From: Juglans regia
Lineage: Eukaryota > Streptophyta > Magnoliopsida > Fagales > Juglandaceae
DNA length: 64,000 bases
Assembly (NCBI RefSeq): GCF_001411555.2
Contig: NC_049903.1
Location: forward strand, 13,063,234-13,127,233
Direction of reading: 5' to 3'
Shown here: piece after piece, positions 60,263 through 64,000 of the stretch
Layout of the letters: each line of letters starts with the position of its first letter
How positions within the stretch are numbered: position 1 is the first letter of the stretch
The notes under the pieces: generated by a model
Told to the model about the DNA's origin: nothing
The model's database searches: none
Seen by the model: the letters and a program-made list of their open reading frames with translations, nothing else
Translations under genes and position numbers: made by a program

Positions 60263-60480
60263 AAGGGCAGGTTTGGGACCTCAAATAAAACACAAAATTC
60301 TCATCTCATCTCATCTCATCATTACACATTTTTCAAATTCTCATACAAAATATAATAAATAATTCAACTTTTTAAAATCCCAATACACCTTTTTCAAATT
60401 CCAAAACAATAATAATATTAAAACTTAATATTTTAAACTTCAAAACAAAACACAAAATTCTCATCTCACTCCCAAACCTA
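60263..60480. repeat. MITE-like element, GATGAGATGAG family (reverse sense)
   Basis: The ends AGGTTTGGGAC and TCCCAAACCT are inverted repeats. Just inside are ACACAAAATTCTCATCTCAT and AAAACACAAAATTCTCATC. The core has CAAAATATAATAAATAATTC. It lies immediately left of the duplication breakpoint of copy 2. Confidence 0.6.
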
Positions 60481-60579
60481 CCCTAAATGTGTAATGGTGC
60501 CATCATTAATTTCGTTCTAGGGAAAAGAAATGTTACACTTGGGGTGATTATATTACTATTTTTTTTTCTTTTTTATTTA

Positions 60580-60780
60580 GGGTGGCTCTACGGCCATAGC
60601 TTCCAGCTACTGTTAATTTTAGGATTTTTTTTTCTTTTATATATGTATTTTTTAATATTTTTTAATATTGTTTTAAAAAATAAAAAAATCATATTATTAT
60701 TAAAAAATACATCTTTAATTACTAAATAAAAAAATATTAAAAAAAATGGGCCCAGCGGAAAGTGTATCATTATGATATCC
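60580..60780. mobile_element. 201-bp insertion with 10-bp target duplication in copy 2
   Basis: TTTTTATTTA lies on both sides (60570–60579 and 60781–60790). Copy 1 has one TTTTTATTTA followed directly by ACACAAATT. The left end is GGGTGGCTCTACGG and the right end GCGGAAAGTGTATC...GATATCC. The core is A/T. The duplication length suggests a Mutator-like MITE, but terminal inverted repeats are poor. Confidence 0.65.
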
Positions 60781-60890
60781 TTTTTATTTAACACCTCATT
60801 CTCGATCTCTTTTGTTACGTGAAATGGATGACATACCAATTAAACTACAAATCGACTAATAAATAACTTTCATCGTTTATAAAACAAAAT

Positions 60891-60930
<40 letters not shown>

Positions 60931-61266
60931 TCAAATGCACTAATTTATAATGGATTATATCAACATCATTGATCTCTATTATATATGGTATTTAAATATT
61001 ATAAAGCTAATTGCAGATTTTGAAAAGCCAACCTAAAACTTACATGCAGTACTGCAAGAATAGGAAGAGAGTTTTATCTACAGTCTACGTACTAAGCTAA
61101 AGGGTATAATATCATATATTAAATTTTGCTAATTTCTGGTGCACATTATAAAACCCATCTTAATTAGTTTCAACAAAGTGTATTATTTCTCCTATATAAT
61201 ATAGTTTTTGGGTAAGGACTAGATCAAATTATACACTGCATATATAATAGAAATTCCTAGACAAGG

Positions 61267-61299
<33 letters not shown>

Positions 61300-61608
61300 T
61301 ATATCTAAAAATTTTGTTTTTCAAGTTCCACAACTTCAATTGGAAAGAACAAACTTTAAAATTAAAAGAAAAAATCTTACGTACACTTCATATTTTAAAT
61401 GGCTTCATATATAATTCAATCAATTAAATATTAGCTACTAATTGAATTATGACATGCTAGCATGTCATCATGTGATTGAGCAATAAACCTTAAGATGAAT
61501 AAAAGCATCATTAGTTTTCATTAAACAAAGTAATTAAAGACTACAAACAGATAGAGTAGTATATATAATCCTTAAGATTTTAAAATTTATACCAACTGCA
61601 AACCACAT

Positions 61609-62254
61609 TTAAAAAAAAAAAAAAAAAAAAGAGCGATCAATCACTTGTACAATAGTGACCCCCTCCCAATTTATTAAATAATCTCACTTATGGCATAGGA
61701 AAACCGAATAAACAAATGAAAAGAATCTTACAACCCAATCCCCATAACACCACTAACCTCAAAAATATAAAAACCAACGAAAACCAAGGAGCCTCCCAGC
61801 CTATAAGCGAATGTAAGGCAGACCCTACCTCTCCAACCGTATAAATCCCTTCAGCTCCTTAGGAAGCAAATCAAAAACCTCATACCCGCGACTGTCCCCT
61901 GCCTCACCACATCTTGCCAAAAAATCGGCAACCATATTACCTTCTCTAAATTGATGAGAGATAGAGAAAGAGATGCCATTAGCTACATCAGTAAATTCCT
62001 CCAAAAAATCCCACAAATACTAAAGTGTACAATGTTTGGCTCGTACCCACTCGACCACAATTTTTGAGTCACATTCAATCTCAACTTGCGTCAAACCCAA
62101 CGTTGTGCACAGTTTTACTCCTGTCAATGCCCTCAACTCGGCTTCAGAATTAGTTCCATGACCAAACTGCTTTGAATAAGTAGCTAAAAACTTACCCTCA
62201 CATTCACATATTACTCCCCCTCCACCTATTCTCCCCGGATTCCCTCTACAGCTA
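61609..62254 (-). mobile_element. truncated LINE RNase H fragment in copy 2
   Basis: CAAACCACAT flanks it (61599–61608 and 62255–62264). Copy 1 has a single CAAACCACAT there. The minus strand encodes an L1-type RNase H: GRIGGGGVICECEGKFLATY, then TNSEAELRALTGVKLC (catalytic Glu), VEIECDSKIVVEWV (Asp), one TAG stop, and HQFREGNMVADFLARCG (last Asp). The insertion is cut at its 5' side just before the first Asp strand. Its 3' end (in the coding sense) is a run of about 20 T rather than A. Confidence 0.8.
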
Positions 62255-64000
62255 CAAACCACATATTCATGTGCATGTGAGCTTAAATAGATTAGTAATT
62301 ACATCCTATGACTTTTGAATTTTGAAATGAAAATTTCTATTTATCATTTTCGCAATCATTAACATCTTATCATTCCTTATTTGGAATAGAAGTAAAAGTT
62401 GAGAAATAGTCTTTCATTCATTTGATAACAATTAGGATGATGATTAATAGAATGATGACTATCATTTTTGTTTTGAAATACCTCACCCAAATTCAGTCCC
62501 TTACCAATGGGAATTAGACATTGACTTACTTAATTTCATGCCATGATTTTCTAAATATTTTTTTAGGTAGATTAACATTAGGAGGCATCAGCCTAATACC
62601 CTAATGAGAACAACAACAATCCCTAATTGAAAGAAACATGACATTTTATTGACTTCTAATTAACTGAAAACAATAAATAGATTTCTAATAATTTGACATT
62701 CAGGAAATGATCGATCGAAATGATCGTCAAAAGGTTTATAAATAACATTTCTCCCATAATTTACACGTGACGATCTAATTAAAATATCCATGCAAGAATT
62801 TGGGAGATTAAAAACAAACTGATCAATTATTGTCCTTCTTAGGGGCCAAAGTTATGCTAGCTTCATCCTGTTTTTTGGACATTAAGATTTAGATACTTAA
62901 TTTCAGGCCTAATTCGCTGAAGTTTTAGCAAGTTAATTATATTAGGATGTAATGTCCTAATTCTCTAATGAGAACAACAACAATCCGTAATTGATCAAAA
63001 AAATTATACTTGTTAGACTTCTAATCAAGTAAGTGAAAACAATGAATAGTTTTCTAATAATTCGACGTCATGACATATAAGGAAATGATCGATAAAAGGT
63101 TTATTAATAACATTTCTTCCATATGCGCGTGAAGATATTCTAATTAACTTGATCCAAGCTAGAACACGGGAGATACAAGACATTAATTGATTAATTTTTG
63201 TCCTTGCTTAGGGGCCAAAGTTATGTTTCATCCTGTTTTTTGGACATTAAGATTTAAATACTTGCATGTGTCAATTTTTTTTCTTGGGTGGGTATAGAGC
63301 TAGGTAGATGCTCTTCCAAATAAACCTAATTAACTATTTTAATCACTTTTAGTGCCTAGAAAATCTGGTGTCAATATTTAGAGAACCAAAGGATCCGAAA
63401 ATAATTTGATTATTGAATGATGATTTCTGGGCCAAACTCATTTGATTGAGCTTAATTATTCTATCCATACTCATTACAGTATATCTAGAGATTGTACTTG
63501 CTGTCTTAAACAAATAAAGTTGGCTACGTTTAGATGTTGAGACGAGTTGAATTGAGTTGTGAATAGTAATATTTTGTAGGTCTCATTGAGATGTGTTTAA
63601 ATGTTTTAAGTTTATATGGGTTTAACTTTCTAGGTTGAAATATATGAAGTAGGGTGAGATAATTAATTTAACTTTTTTTTGTAAAATTGAAAAGGTAGCG
63701 AGTCACATCAATGACTGGTTTGAGATGAGTTAAGTTTGGTTAACGGCCAAACACAACCCAACAAAGTTAAAATGTTAGTCACTTCTATTGATCTTCTACA
63801 CTATCAAGTATCAACAGCATTAAAGCCAATTTCACAAACAATAAACTAAATCATATATAAAATAATACTACTGATCTTTATTTTGAATTTATGCACATAT
63901 CCAGTTATAATGTGATACAGTTTTGAAAGAGAAAAAAAAAAGAGAGCATATAATTGTGATTAAAACCCATGTCAATTATAGGATGATCAGTTTCTATCAG

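Larger units (their letters stand above)
60538..64000. repeat. segmental duplication, copy 2, runs off window
   Basis: Direct-orientation partner of 55648–58432, still matching at the last base of the window (GATCAGTTTCTATCAG). Differences are mainly insertions: 60580–60780 and 61609–62254 here, and about 120 bp at 56716 in copy 1. (TA)n runs lie at 60896–60929 and 61268–61294. A GATGAG-type repeat lies at 63523–63775. Confidence 0.9.

Noticed and set aside
60487..60729. hydrophobic 80-codon frame that looks like a membrane peptide
   Set aside because: It is T-rich MITE and duplication sequence; the Phe/Leu/Ile content comes from poly-T runs.

Overview
This window is plant nuclear DNA, most likely from a woody eudicot. 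It has spliced genes with GT–AG introns, AT-rich intergenic DNA, and dense Ty3/gypsy, LINE, hAT-like and short inverted-repeat elements. A recurring short repeat with GATGAGATGAG-like ends resembles families I associate with Fagales trees such as Juglandaceae; that placement is inference. There is no operon structure and no tRNA, rRNA or CRISPR array. Many apparent open frames are decayed transposon code or shadows.

Four host genes can be supported. (1) 1–2340, minus strand: the 5' part of a bromodomain (GTE-type) transcription regulator with an intron in its 5' UTR; it runs off the left edge. (2) 12212–14963, minus: a complete six-exon SWEET sugar transporter, closest to SWEET2, 235 codons by my reconstruction. 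(3) 34077–49789, plus: a complete 14-exon exonuclease 1 gene (EXO1, 694 codons) with the whole Rad2-family catalytic set, two E2F-like sites upstream, two probable U12-type introns (one AT–AC) and an 8.6-kb second intron swollen by nested retroelements. (4) 59017–59417, minus: an S40-type senescence regulator reading frame broken by a frameshift and a stop.

The rest is mostly mobile DNA. 4674–10926 is a decayed minus-strand Ty3/gypsy element with matching 319-bp LTRs and a mosaic interior. 16947–25509 is a plus-strand Tat-lineage gypsy element with LTRs, a 5-bp target duplication, no gag, a six-copy tandem repeat of about 112 bp and an antisense extra ORF. 27.2–33.4 kb is a plus-strand LINE. 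EXO1 intron 2 (35.2–43.9 kb) holds one long antisense LINE plus three truncated LINE fragments, an hAT-like fragment and a probable solo LTR. Short nonautonomous DNA elements lie at 20525, 25979, 28109, 41049 and 54948, two of them with perfect TAGGGGTGTAA termini and 8-bp target duplications.

The right end carries a direct duplication: 55.65–58.43 kb is repeated at 60.54–64.0 kb. The copies differ by clean insertions, so each serves as the empty site for insertions in the other. The S40 gene lies between the duplicated stretches, so a second S40 copy may lie just beyond the right edge.
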